Source: Thiobacillus sp. (GTDB taxonomy: Bacteria > Pseudomonadota > Gammaproteobacteria > Burkholderiales > Thiobacillaceae). Taken from it: DNA of 33,441 nt. Shown one piece after another: positions 15,660 to 24,261 of this stretch (positions are counted from its first letter, which is position 1; every line of letters begins with the position of its first letter). The notes under the pieces are model-generated. The model was not told the DNA's origin. It saw only the letters and a program-made list of their open reading frames with translations, and searched no databases. Position numbers and translations under genes: made by a program. The DNA is taken from contig DYHB01000019.1 in assembly GCA_020724415.1 (NCBI GenBank), positions 1 to 33,441 of the forward strand, written 5' to 3'.

Positions 15660-18600
15660 GACGGGGCTCCTGCAAACAGGCGGGGGAACCATCCCTCCAG
15701 CCTGGCGTGGATTGTCTCATACACGGACAGCATGGCCGGCAGCCAGAGCAGGGCCACGAAGGTGGTGACCGCCAGGCCGAAGGAGATGGAGGTGGCCATG
15801 GGGATCAGGAACTGGGCCTGGAGGGAGGTTTCCATCATCAGGGGCGCCAGGCCGCCGATGGTGGTGAGGGAGGTGAGCAGGATGGCGCGCAGACGCTGGC
15901 AGGCGGCCTCCACCACGGCAGCATCCGGGGCCAGCCCCTCCTTGCGCAGGCGCTTGTAGAAGGTGACCAGGACGATGGAGTCGTTCACCACGATGCCCGA
16001 CAGGCCGAACAGGCCGAACATGGACAGCACGGTGAGGTCGATGCCCATCAGCCAGTGGCCCAGGATGGCGCCCACCAGGCCGAAGGGGATGGACAGCATG
16101 ATGATGATGGGCCAGCCGTAGTGGGCAAAGACCCAGGACAGGATGAGGAAGATGAGGACCAGGCCCATGACCAGGCCGGTCTTCATGTCGGCCATGGTTT
16201 CCCGCTGGTCGGCGGCCCGGCCTTCGAAGCTGTATTGGACGCCATGGCGCTCCAGGATGGGCGGCAGGGTGTTGTCGGTGAGGCCGGCCAGGATGTCGTT
16301 GGTGTTGGCCTGGCCCGCGGCCACGGCGGCGGTCACTTCCACCGCCAGTTGGGTGTCGGCGTGGCGCAGGGCCTCGAAGCCCTGACGGGTGCTCCAGGAG
16401 GCCACCGTGGCCAGGGGGACCCAGAGGCCGCCGGGTGTCCGGACGTTGAGCCGGCCCAGGGCGGCCAGGCTGGAGCGTTCGTCCTTGGGCAGGCGGACCC
16501 GGACTTCCACCTCGTCGGGGCCGTCCTGGAAGATCTGCACCAGGCGGCCGTCGAAGGCGGACCGCAACTGGCGCGACAGGTCGTCGATGGTCAGGCCCAG
16601 GGATTCCCCCTGGGGGGTCAGGCGGAAGATCATCTGCTCCCGGCCATAGGGCATGTCGTCCTCGATGCCATAGATGCCGTTGATCTGGCGCAGGGCGGTC
16701 TGCAGTTCCAGGGCGGCCAGCTTGAGGGCATGCTCGTCGGTGCCCGTGAAGCGGACCTGGATGTCGCTGCCCGGGGGGCCGCCCCGGCGTTCGGTGAGGA
16801 CGAAGTTCTCCATGCCGGGCGGCCGGATCACCCGTGCCTGCCAGGCCTGGACGAATTCCTCGGTGCGGGTTTCCCGTCCGTCGGAGGGAGTCAGCTGAAC
16901 CGTGACGGCGCCGAACTGGTCCCCCGTGCGGGCCTGGCCACCATCGCCGGCAATGCCGCCCCGGCGGCTCACGGCATGCTGGACCACGTCCTCGCCCAGG
17001 GCCTGCTCGGTTTCGGCCAGGGTGGTTTCCAGGTGGTGCACGAAGCGTTCCACCTGGTCGGCCGGGGTGCCCGCCACGAAAGTGGCATTGGCATAGACGA
17101 TCTGGCCTTCCGGGGTGGGGAAGAAGGTGAATTTCACCCGGCCGCCGGCCAGCAGGCCCACGGCCAGGATCAGGACCGCGATGCCGGCCGTGATGGTGAC
17201 GCCGCGCCAGGCCACGGCCCGGGTCACGAAGGGCCGGAAGACGTGGTCCCGGAAGCGGTCGAAGCCGTCTTCCAGGCGCTGGCGCAAGCCCCGGGTGGTG
17301 GCGGCCGGATCATGGACGAAGGCGTTGCGCAGGTGGGCCGGCAGGATCAGGAAGCACTCGATGATGGATGCCGCCAGGACACAGATCATGACGAAGGGGA
17401 TGTCGAACATGATGTTGCCGATGGGGCCGGACACCAGCATGAGGGGAATGAAGGCGGATACCGTGGTCAGGCTGGAGGCCATGACCGGCCAGAACATGCG
17501 TTTGGCGCCCCCTTCCGAGGCGCGCAGGGGGGCTTCCCCCATGCGGTGGTGGGCGTAGGCGTCCTCGCCTACCACGATGGCGTCGTCCACGATGACCCCC
17601 AGGGCCATGATCAGGGCGAACAGGCTGATCATGTTGATGGTGCCGCCCATCAGCCAGAGGACTGCCAAGGTGGCCATGAAGGCGGTGGGGATGCCCATGG
17701 CCACCCAGAAGGCCACCCGGCCGTTGAGGAACAGGTAGAGAATGGTGACCACGATCAGCAGGCCACCCAGGCCGTTCTTCACCAGCAGGCTGATGCGGTC
17801 CTCGATCAGGCTCCATTGCTCGTCGTAGACCTGGATCTCGATGCCCTGGGGCAAGGTGGGCCGGGTGTCGTCCAGCCAGGCCTGGAACAGCTTGGCGGCC
17901 TTGAGGGAATGACCGTCCTCGGCCCGCTTCAGGAGCAGTTCCACCGCCGGCTGCCCGTCCACGTACAGGTACAGGCTGCCGTCCCGGGCCTGGCGCTGGA
18001 TCTCGGCCACCTGGGCCAGTTCGATCCGGGCGCCGCCCTCGGTGACCAGGGGCAGGGTGCGGAAGTCCCGGGGGTCCCGGCGCTGTTCGATGGCCCGGAT
18101 CTCGCGCTGGATCTCGCCTTCACCCACCATGCCGGCGGGGGCGTCCTGGCTGACGGCGGCAATCCTGGTGGCAGCCTGGTCCAGGGTCAGGTCCAGGCGT
18201 TCCAGTTCCCGGCCCGGGATGTCGATGGCGATCTCGTCCTGGGGCAGGCCCACCAGATCCACCTTGTCGATGCCCCGGATCACCAGTTCCTGTTCGAAAC
18301 GCCTGGCCAGGTGGCGCAATTCGTCCAGGCTGGCGCCGGTGACCAGCATTTTGGCAATGGGCTCGTAGCGGGTGACGCGGGTGACCTCGGGGGTTTCGGC
18401 ATCCTTGGGCAGGTTGCGGAATTCGGCCACCTGCTGTTTCACCTCGTCCACCGCCACGATGGGGTTGGTGCCTTCCTTGAATTCCAGGGAGATGGAGGCG
18501 ATGCCCTGGCTGGAGGTGGAGGTGATCTTGTCCAGGTTGGCGACCGATTTCAGGCGTTGTTCCAGGGGTGCGCTGATGCCGTCCTCCACATCCTCGGCCG

Positions 18601-18790
18601 CTGCGCCGCGCCATTCCACCCGCACGCTCACCTGGTCCAGGCTGAAATTTGGGAAGAACTGGACGTTGATCTTGCTGAGGGCAAAGGCGCCGGCCACCAG
18701 CAATACCGCCATGAGGATGTTGGCCGCCACCTTGTGGTGGACGAAGGTGCCGATGAAGCCGTGGCCCAGGGACTCCTTGGCCTGGCTCAC
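15656..18790 (-). CDS. RND superfamily efflux pump, HAE-1-like
   Basis: This 1044-residue inner-membrane proton-driven pump has the usual RND layout: TM1 near residues 22-40, a large periplasmic porter/docking domain, a six-helix block, a second periplasmic domain and a final helix block. The TM4 proton-relay pair Asp402-Asp403 is present in GVIVDDAIVV. The N-terminal FFPNFSLDQVSV and the lack of strong metal-pump signatures suggest a divergent HAE-1 (drug/organic) rather than CusA-type pump. The ATG overlaps the adaptor stop by 4 bp, so adaptor and pump are co-translated. The outer-membrane channel is not in the window. The following genes are an MlaF-type ATPase, a methyltransferase and an SDR, so a lipid or lipid-like substrate is possible but unproven. 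Confidence 0.95.
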   Translation of the reverse strand: MSQAKESLGHGFIGTFVHHKVAANILMAVLLVAGAFALSKINVQFFPNFSLDQVSVRVEWRGAAAEDVEDGISAPLEQRLKSVANLDKITSTSSQGIASISLEFKEGTNPIVAVDEVKQQVAEFRNLPKDAETPEVTRVTRYEPIAKMLVTGASLDELRHLARRFEQELVIRGIDKVDLVGLPQDEIAIDIPGRELERLDLTLDQAATRIAAVSQDAPAGMVGEGEIQREIRAIEQRRDPRDFRTLPLVTEGGARIELAQVAEIQRQARDGSLYLYVDGQPAVELLLKRAEDGHSLKAAKLFQAWLDDTRPTLPQGIEIQVYDEQWSLIEDRISLLVKNGLGGLLIVVTILYLFLNGRVAFWVAMGIPTAFMATLAVLWLMGGTINMISLFALIMALGVIVDDAIVVGEDAYAHHRMGEAPLRASEGGAKRMFWPVMASSLTTVSAFIPLMLVSGPIGNIMFDIPFVMICVLAASIIECFLILPAHLRNAFVHDPAATTRGLRQRLEDGFDRFRDHVFRPFVTRAVAWRGVTITAGIAVLILAVGLLAGGRVKFTFFPTPEGQIVYANATFVAGTPADQVERFVHHLETTLAETEQALGEDVVQHAVSRRGGIAGDGGQARTGDQFGAVTVQLTPSDGRETRTEEFVQAWQARVIRPPGMENFVLTERRGGPPGSDIQVRFTGTDEHALKLAALELQTALRQINGIYGIEDDMPYGREQMIFRLTPQGESLGLTIDDLSRQLRSAFDGRLVQIFQDGPDEVEVRVRLPKDERSSLAALGRLNVRTPGGLWVPLATVASWSTRQGFEALRHADTQLAVEVTAAVAAGQANTNDILAGLTDNTLPPILERHGVQYSFEGRAADQRETMADMKTGLVMGLVLIFLILSWVFAHYGWPIIIMLSIPFGLVGAILGHWLMGIDLTVLSMFGLFGLSGIVVNDSIVLVTFYKRLRKEGLAPDAAVVEAACQRLRAILLTSLTTIGGLAPLMMETSLQAQFLIPMATSISFGLAVTTFVALLWLPAMLSVYETIHARLEGWFPRLFAGAPS

Positions 18791-20004
18791 TGGATGGCCT
18801 CCACCCGCAGGCCGCCCACGGCATTGGGCAGGTGGGTGGCCAGCAGCCGGTCACCGGCCTTCAGCTCGGGGCTCTGCACCAGCAGGGCCGGCGGATCGCC
18901 CGGACGTTCGCCCAAGGCCGTGATCCGGACCCGTTCCAAACGGCCCTCTTTCAAGCGGTAGACGCTGTCGCCGCCATAAAGGGCCCCATAGGGCACCGGA
19001 ATGGCGTCCGGGACCGGCGGGCGTTCCAGGTGCAGGGTGACCAGGCTGCCCACCCGCAAGCTGCTGTTGCGCCCTTCCAGGCGGAAGAAGCCGTCCAGGC
19101 CCCGGGCATCGGCGGCCCCCGCCACCCGGGCCAGCCGGAAGACCTGGGGCTTGCCGCCCAGGTCGGCCCGGGCGGTCAGACTGCCACCCTTGGCCAGCCG
19201 GGCCAGGATCTCGTCCTGGTTGGGCGCAGGAATCTTGGCCCGTACCTCCAGGCCGTCGGCCGGGTAGAGGGTGAGCAGGGTCTGGCCGGTGTTCACCTGG
19301 TCGCCGGCCGCCACCGCCACCTTGGCCACGTAACCGTGGAAGGGGGCCAGCACCCGGCTCCGGGCCAGGGCCAGTTCCGCCTGCTCCAGATTGGCCCGGG
19401 CCTGGGTCAGACGGGCCTGCAACTGGGCCAGGCGGGCCTGATGGTCGGCCACCGCCAGCTCCCGGGTGCGCACGGTGATCTGGCGCTGGGCCAGACTGGC
19501 CCGGCTTTGGTCCACCGCCGCCTGGGAGTAGAAATTTTCCTTCTGCAGTTGTTCGAAGCGGGCCACGTCGGCGGCGGCGAATTCCAGCAGCTTGCGCTCC
19601 TGGGCCAGTTGGTCCAGGTCGGAGCCATGGCGCAGCATTTCCCCCTGGATGGCCGCCTCCAGTTCCTGCACCGAGCCCCGGGCCTGTTCCACCCGGGGGG
19701 CAAAGTCCCGGCTGTCCATTTCCACCAGCACCTGGCCCCGGGATACCGCCTGGCCTTCCCGTACCTGCACGGCGGCAATGCGGCCGAGACCGGGCGCCGC
19801 AGCATTGGTCTGGGCAGGACTTTCCACTTGCCCCGTCAGGGTCAGCGTGGGGCTCAGGCTGTCGGGCGCCACCACAACCGTGGCTACCTTCCAGACCCGT
19901 TCCTGGGGCTGGACAGGCGGTGGCACCGGCTTGGTGGCCTTGAGGGCGGCGAAGCCGCCAATGCCAAGCGCAAGCAGGATGATCGGGATGAGGACTTTTT
20001 TCAT
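18787..20004 (-). CDS. RND periplasmic adaptor (membrane-fusion protein)
   Basis: This is a 405-residue HlyD/AcrA-type adaptor. It has an N-terminal hydrophobic segment (KKVLIPIILLALGIGGFAAL) without an obvious lipobox, a lipoyl half containing GRIAAVQVREGQAV, a long helical hairpin rich in Gln/Ala/Leu (about residues 95-195), the second lipoyl half APFHGYVAKVAVAAGD, and beta-barrel and membrane-proximal domains. It couples the RND pump, whose start overlaps its stop, to an outer-membrane channel. ATG 20004 puts the membrane segment at the very N-terminus; upstream ATGs at 20025 and 20037 are also in frame and none has a clear ribosome-binding site. A hairpin at 20088-20110 separates it from the peroxiredoxin gene. 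Confidence 0.92.
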   Translation of the reverse strand: MKKVLIPIILLALGIGGFAALKATKPVPPPVQPQERVWKVATVVVAPDSLSPTLTLTGQVESPAQTNAAAPGLGRIAAVQVREGQAVSRGQVLVEMDSRDFAPRVEQARGSVQELEAAIQGEMLRHGSDLDQLAQERKLLEFAAADVARFEQLQKENFYSQAAVDQSRASLAQRQITVRTRELAVADHQARLAQLQARLTQARANLEQAELALARSRVLAPFHGYVAKVAVAAGDQVNTGQTLLTLYPADGLEVRAKIPAPNQDEILARLAKGGSLTARADLGGKPQVFRLARVAGAADARGLDGFFRLEGRNSSLRVGSLVTLHLERPPVPDAIPVPYGALYGGDSVYRLKEGRLERVRITALGERPGDPPALLVQSPELKAGDRLLATHLPNAVGGLRVEAIQ

Positions 20005-20087
20005 GGGTGTGGCACGTTCTGGCATGGATGCCGCCATTATCCGAGCCGTGGCTGGGGAAAGATAGGGCCGGGACAGCCAGAGTCAAG

Positions 20088-20110
20088 ACGCCCCTCCGGG
20101 GGAGGGGCGT
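20088..20110 (-). terminator. Strong hairpin after the peroxiredoxin gene
   Basis: A perfect 10-bp stem (ACGCCCCTCC / GGAGGGGCGT) with a 3-base loop lies 36 bp after the peroxiredoxin stop on the minus strand and before the adaptor operon. The minus strand continues CTTGACTC, so there is only a weak T-tract. A terminator is the best reading. Confidence 0.65.
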
Positions 20111-20145
20111 TGAAGTTCGGGTGCCGGCGGGTCACCCGGGACGGC

Positions 20146-20793
20146 TTACAGGGATTTCTTGCAGAAGTACCAGTCGGTGCACTCGTACCCTTCGTTCATG
20201 CGCGCCTCGGCGGCGTCCACGTTCTGGGGCGGGGGCACGATGACCTTGTCGCCGGGCTGCCAGCCCTCGGGGGTGGCCACCTTGTGGGCGTCGCTGGTCT
20301 GCAGGGCCGCCACCAGGCGCAGGAACTCGGGGATGGAACGGCCGTTGGTCATGGGGTAGTACACCATGGCGCGCAGGATGCCCTTGGGATCGATGATGAA
20401 GGTGGCCCGCACGGCGGAGGTGTCGGCAGCACCGGGGTGGATCATGCCGTAGGCACGGGCCACGTCCATCTTCAGGTCTTCGATGATGGGGAAAGGAATC
20501 TCGATGCCGAACTTCTCCTTGATGTTGCGTACCCAGGCCACGTGGGAATAGTAGCTGTCGATGGACAAGCCGATCAGGTCGCAGTTCAGTTTCTGGAACT
20601 CCGGGTAGTAGCGGGCGAAGGCGGTGAATTCCGTGGTGCAGACCGGGGTGAAGTCGGCCGGGTGGGAGAACAGCACCAGCCATTTGCCCTCGTAGTCGGA
20701 CAGCTTCTTCATCCCGTGGGTGGTGCGCACCTCGAAGGCGGGAGCGGGCTCGTTGAGGCGGGGCATGGCGTAGGTGTCATTGGTGTCGGACAT
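20146..20793 (-). CDS. Prx6-type peroxiredoxin with C-terminal cysteine pair
   Basis: This 215-residue cytoplasmic peroxidase reduces hydrogen peroxide and organic hydroperoxides. The peroxidatic Cys52 sits in PADFTPVCTTEF, the long C-terminal domain (NVDAAEARMNEGYECTDWYF) is typical of the Prx6 subfamily, and the conserved Arg is in SAVRATF. Two further cysteines, Cys205 and Cys211 in CTDWYFC, occupy the positions known from archaeal Prx6 enzymes such as Aeropyrum ApTPx, where one acts as the resolving cysteine. That makes a 2-Cys mechanism likely here (inference from the family). GGAAACATC precedes ATG 20793. The gene stands alone, with its own promoter, two inverted repeats upstream and a strong hairpin downstream. 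Confidence 0.94.
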   Translation of the reverse strand: MSDTNDTYAMPRLNEPAPAFEVRTTHGMKKLSDYEGKWLVLFSHPADFTPVCTTEFTAFARYYPEFQKLNCDLIGLSIDSYYSHVAWVRNIKEKFGIEIPFPIIEDLKMDVARAYGMIHPGAADTSAVRATFIIDPKGILRAMVYYPMTNGRSIPEFLRLVAALQTSDAHKVATPEGWQPGDKVIVPPPQNVDAAEARMNEGYECTDWYFCKKSL

Positions 20794-20825
20794 GATGTTT
20801 CCTTTCGTCTGGAGTGAATGGGTTT

Positions 20826-20841
20826 ATTAGCGATTGCTAAT
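20826..20841. promoter_or_regulatory. Inverted repeat at the predicted transcription start of the peroxiredoxin
   Basis: ATTAGCGATTGCTAAT (ATTAGC, 4-base spacer, GCTAAT) begins one base past the predicted start site near 20842. It could be a repressor operator or a small hairpin in the 5' leader. Confidence 0.45.
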
Positions 20842-20848
20842 GAATCGA

Positions 20849-20876
20849 AGTATAGGGATGTCCTGTGTATTGTCAT
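20849..20876 (-). promoter_or_regulatory. Candidate sigma-70 promoter of the peroxiredoxin
   Basis: On the minus strand ATGACA (20876-20871) and TATACT (20854-20849) are 16 bp apart, in the most AT-rich stretch of the window. The -10 matches at five of six positions. Transcription would start near 20842, giving a leader of about 49 bases. Confidence 0.6.
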
Positions 20877-20896
20877 AATTGATTGTAGTTAATGTT

Positions 20897-20917
20897 CCGA
20901 TAGTCATTAAGTATCGG
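20897..20917. promoter_or_regulatory. Dyad upstream of the peroxiredoxin promoter, possible LysR/OxyR site
   Basis: CCGATA and TATCGG are separated by nine bases, centred about 31 bp upstream of the -35. Read as ATAG-N7-GTAT it is one base from the ATAG-N7-CTAT halves of the OxyR consensus, and the position suits an activator. No oxyR gene is in the window. Confidence 0.4.
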
Positions 20918-20954
20918 CATCGGTCAGCCATGGCCTGGCCAGTGTGCGGCCCGA

Positions 20955-20971
20955 CCTGCGCCCGGCGCAGG
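20955..20971 (-). terminator. Hairpin after the HAD gene
   Basis: CCTGCGC and GCGCAGG form a perfect 7-bp stem with a 3-base loop, 5 bp after the HAD stop codon on the minus strand. No T-run follows, so it is a possible terminator or RNA 3'-end structure only. Confidence 0.35.
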
Positions 20972-20976
20972 GGAGA

Positions 20977-21666
20977 TCATTCCCCCGGGATATCCAGGGC
21001 ATGGCGCAGGCAGGCGGCAAGATGTTGCGGCGATGGAGAAACCACGGCATCGGGAATCAGGAACTTCCGGGTCAGGCGGGCATGGCTCTCGAAACCGTAG
21101 GCGGCGATGAAGGGGTGGATGCCGGCTGCCAGGGCCGCGGCATAATCCTTGTGCTCATCGCCGCAGGCATAGGCCTTGGCCGGGTTGATGCCCAGTCCCT
21201 CCCGGGCCCGAATGAAATAGGCCGTCTTGGCCTCCCGCAGGTTGAGGGTGTAGACAAAGTCCAACTCGGACATGTCCAGTCCGTGGCGGGCAAACAGGTG
21301 GCTCAGGGTAAGCGCCGGTTCCCGGGTCACGTTCCGGGTGACCAGGCCCACCTTCAGGCCCGGGGTGGCCAGAAGGTCCCCGATCAGTCCTGCCATGCCC
21401 GGGTATAGACGGGCTTCTTCCCGGTAGATGTCGGTCAGGCTGGCCAGCAGTCCCCTGCGACCGCCCTTGCCCATTTGCCGTGCCAGGTTGCGGGGAAACT
21501 CCTTGATCCCGCCCAGATACTTGAACAGGTTGCGCCGCTTCTGGAAACGGTCCAGATCGCCAATGTCCATGCCCTGGCGGGCAAAGGCGGCGTCGATGGC
21601 GGAAAAGGCATCGATGAGGGTGCCATCGGCATCCAGGATGACCAGCCGGTCCGAACTCTTGTACAT
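20977..21666 (-). CDS. HAD-superfamily hydrolase (phosphatase-like)
   Basis: This 229-residue soluble enzyme has HAD motif I DADGTLID near residues 10-17 (nucleophile and general acid Asp), a helical cap domain (FQKRRNLFKYLGG onward, about 35-90), motif II Thr in GLVTRNVTR, a candidate motif III lysine in LREAKTAYF, and motif IV acidic residues in CGDEHKDY. It resembles phosphoglycolate/sugar-phosphate phosphatases, but the substrate cannot be read. The ATG at 21666 is chosen because the HAD fold starts within ten residues. There is no clear ribosome-binding site, and much longer upstream extension would overlap glgP. It follows glgP by about 100 bp on the same strand, so it may belong to the glycogen/phosphoketolase operon. 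Confidence 0.87.
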   Translation of the reverse strand: MYKSSDRLVILDADGTLIDAFSAIDAAFARQGMDIGDLDRFQKRRNLFKYLGGIKEFPRNLARQMGKGGRRGLLASLTDIYREEARLYPGMAGLIGDLLATPGLKVGLVTRNVTREPALTLSHLFARHGLDMSELDFVYTLNLREAKTAYFIRAREGLGINPAKAYACGDEHKDYAAALAAGIHPFIAAYGFESHARLTRKFLIPDAVVSPSPQHLAACLRHALDIPGE

Positions 21667-21767
21667 GATGGCGGGAGGCAAAAGGACAGGTGGCGTCAGG
21701 ATAGCCGGCTCGTCCCCGGGACGGAATAGCAGATGACCACGGTGTTCCTGGGTGTGTGTAGCGGGAA

Positions 21768-24245
21768 TCAATCCCCATCGACGGGGACGCGTCCCACGTG
21801 CCAGATGTCCCGGGCATATTCGGCAATGGCCCGGTCCGAGGAAAAATAGCCCATGCGGGCCACATTGAGTATGGACATTTGGGCCCATGCTCTGCCGTCC
21901 GCGTAGTGCCGTCCAACATGCTCCTGGGTTGCCTTGTATTGGCCGAAATCTGCGCAGACCAGGAATGGATCGTGATGCCACAGGTTGTCCAGGAAGGGAT
22001 CGAACAGGTGCGGGTCGCCGTGGCTGAAAAGGCCCGAGGCGATCAGGTCCAGGGCGGCGCGAAGCGCCGGCTCCCCTTCGATGAAATCCCGAGGGCGATA
22101 GCCTTGGCGCTGGAGTTCAAGGACACCATCCACGGTATGGCCGAACAGGAAGAAATTGTCGGCGCCGACGTGTTCGCGGATTTCCACATTGGCGCCGTCC
22201 AGGGTGCCCAGGGTGAGTGCGCCGTTCATGGAGAACTTCATGTTGCCGGTGCCGGAGGCCTCCTTGCCGGCCGTGGATATCTGCTCGGAAAGATCCGCAG
22301 CGGGGTACAAGCGCTGGCCGTTCTTCACATTCATGTCCGGCACGAACACCAGCCGGAGCCGGTCCCGGGTCTGGGGATCCCGGTTGATCACCTCGGCCAC
22401 GGCGTTGATCAGCTTGATGATCAGCTTGGCCATGCGGTAGCCGGGCGCCGCCTTGCCGGCAAAGATGACCGTGCGGGGAGTGATCTCCTCATGGGGGCTG
22501 TGCTTGAGACGCAGATAGAGGCTCACCACATGGAGGAGGTTCAGGTGCTGCCGTTTGTATTCATGGATCCGCTTGGCCTGGATGTCGAACAGGCTGTCCG
22601 GGTCGACGACCACGCCCGTGGTCTGCTGGATATGTCTGGCCAGATTCACCTTGGCGGTACGCTTCACGTCCCGCCAGCGGTCCTGGAAAGCCGTGTCGTC
22701 GGCCCAGGGTTCCAGGCGCTCCAGTTGGGTCAGGTCGCGCAGCCAGTGGTGGTCGATGGTCTCCTGGAGCAGGGCCGCCAGGGGTGGGTTGGCCAGGGCA
22801 ATGAACCGGCGTGGGGTGACGCCGTTGGTCTTGTTGCTGAATTTGTCTGGCCAGAGTTGATGGAAATCTCGCAGTACCGTGTCCTTGAGCAACTGGGTGT
22901 GCAGTGCGGCCACGCCGTTGATGGCGGCGCTGCCCACGCAGGCCAGATGGGCCATGCGCAGATGCTTGCCACCCGCTTCGTCGATCAGGGAAAGGCGCGT
23001 CAGCCCTTCCGGATCGAGCATGAATCGGGGCCGGATGTCATCCAGAAACCGGGCATTGATCTCATAGATGATCTCCAGATGGCGCGGCAGGTTGCACCGG
23101 AACATTTCCAGAGGCCAGGTTTCCAGGGCCTCGGGGAGCAGGGTGTGATTGGTGTAGGCAAAGCTTCTTCGGGTCAGGGCCCAAGCCACATCCCAGTCCA
23201 GATGGTGTTCGTCCAGCATCAGGCGCATGAACTCGGCCACCGCGATGGCGGGGTGGGTGTCGTTCAACTGGGCAATGAACTTGTCCGGAAAGGTGGTGAT
23301 GTCCCCCGAGTCGCGCAGGGTGATGCGGATCATGTCCTGGAGGGAGCAGGTGACGAAGAAGTATTGCTGGCGCAGACGCAATACCTTGCCTGCTTCAGGT
23401 TCGTCGTTGGGGTAAAGCACCTTGCTGATGTTCTGGGCCGCCACCATGTCATCGACGGCGCCATAGTAGTCGCCGGTGTTGAAGGCCTGGAAGTCGAAGG
23501 ATTCGCGCGCTTCGGATTTCCACAGGCGGAGGGTGTTCACGTTCAATACGCCATAGCCCAGGATGGGCGTGTCGTAGGCCATGCCGTATATGGTGGTTTC
23601 CGGCACCCAGCGCACCCGCAGGCGGTCTCCGTCATCACGATAGGCCTCGGTGTGGCCACCGAAACGGACCGGGTAGCGCAGGTTCAACTTGGGCAGTTCC
23701 CAGGGATTGCCATCGCGCAGCCAGTTGTCGGCCACCTCCACTTGCCAGCCGTCCTTGATCACTTGGTCGAAGATGCCGTACTCGTAGCGGATGCCATAGC
23801 CGATGGCCGGAATCTCCATGGTGGCCAGGGAATCCATGTAACAGGCAGCCAGCCGGCCCAGTCCTCCGTTACCCAGGCCCGGTTCAGGCTCGGTCTCCAG
23901 GATCACGTCCAGATCCAGCCCAAGTTGGGCCATGGCTTCCCGGGTGTTGTCCCAGATTTTCAGGTTCTGGATGTTGTTGCCCAGATGGGGACCTACCAGG
24001 AATTCCGCTGAAAGATAGGCCACGGTCTTGGCCTTCTCCCGTTTGTAGCTTTGGGCAGCGGCATGGAAGCGGGCCAGGAGCCGGTCCCGGATGGTGTAGG
24101 CCAGGGCGATGTAGTGATCTACGGGCGTGGCACGCTCGATGGGTTTGCCGGTCAGATAGAACAAATGGTCGGCAAAGGAGCGGCGCAAGGCTTCGACTGA
24201 ACGTGCAGTGCGGGTGTGGAGGGCGCGTTCGGCAATGTCGGACAT
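21768..24245 (-). CDS. glgP: Glycogen (alpha-glucan) phosphorylase
   Basis: This 825-residue enzyme, the usual length, releases glucose 1-phosphate from the ends of glycogen or maltodextrin using phosphate and pyridoxal phosphate. Diagnostic motifs are the N-terminal TVAYLSAEFLVGPHLGNN, EPGLGNGGLGRLAACYMDS, and the PLP-lysine region EASGTGNMKFSMNGA with Lys at about residue 670. I chose ATG 24245 because GGAG lies 8 bases upstream; the frame continues 25 codons into the 3' end of xfp without support. The gene starts 16 bp after the xfp stop, so it is almost surely co-transcribed with xfp. This links glycogen breakdown to phosphoketolase and acetate kinase. Confidence 0.97.
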   Translation of the reverse strand: MSDIAERALHTRTARSVEALRRSFADHLFYLTGKPIERATPVDHYIALAYTIRDRLLARFHAAAQSYKREKAKTVAYLSAEFLVGPHLGNNIQNLKIWDNTREAMAQLGLDLDVILETEPEPGLGNGGLGRLAACYMDSLATMEIPAIGYGIRYEYGIFDQVIKDGWQVEVADNWLRDGNPWELPKLNLRYPVRFGGHTEAYRDDGDRLRVRWVPETTIYGMAYDTPILGYGVLNVNTLRLWKSEARESFDFQAFNTGDYYGAVDDMVAAQNISKVLYPNDEPEAGKVLRLRQQYFFVTCSLQDMIRITLRDSGDITTFPDKFIAQLNDTHPAIAVAEFMRLMLDEHHLDWDVAWALTRRSFAYTNHTLLPEALETWPLEMFRCNLPRHLEIIYEINARFLDDIRPRFMLDPEGLTRLSLIDEAGGKHLRMAHLACVGSAAINGVAALHTQLLKDTVLRDFHQLWPDKFSNKTNGVTPRRFIALANPPLAALLQETIDHHWLRDLTQLERLEPWADDTAFQDRWRDVKRTAKVNLARHIQQTTGVVVDPDSLFDIQAKRIHEYKRQHLNLLHVVSLYLRLKHSPHEEITPRTVIFAGKAAPGYRMAKLIIKLINAVAEVINRDPQTRDRLRLVFVPDMNVKNGQRLYPAADLSEQISTAGKEASGTGNMKFSMNGALTLGTLDGANVEIREHVGADNFFLFGHTVDGVLELQRQGYRPRDFIEGEPALRAALDLIASGLFSHGDPHLFDPFLDNLWHHDPFLVCADFGQYKATQEHVGRHYADGRAWAQMSILNVARMGYFSSDRAIAEYARDIWHVGRVPVDGD

Positions 24246-24261
24246 GGCGTCGCTCCAATGG

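Noticed and set aside
15707-18961. 1084-codon open frame on the plus strand opposite the RND pump
   Set aside because: Antisense shadow of a full-length RND protein; Gly/Gln/Asp/His-rich and without domains.
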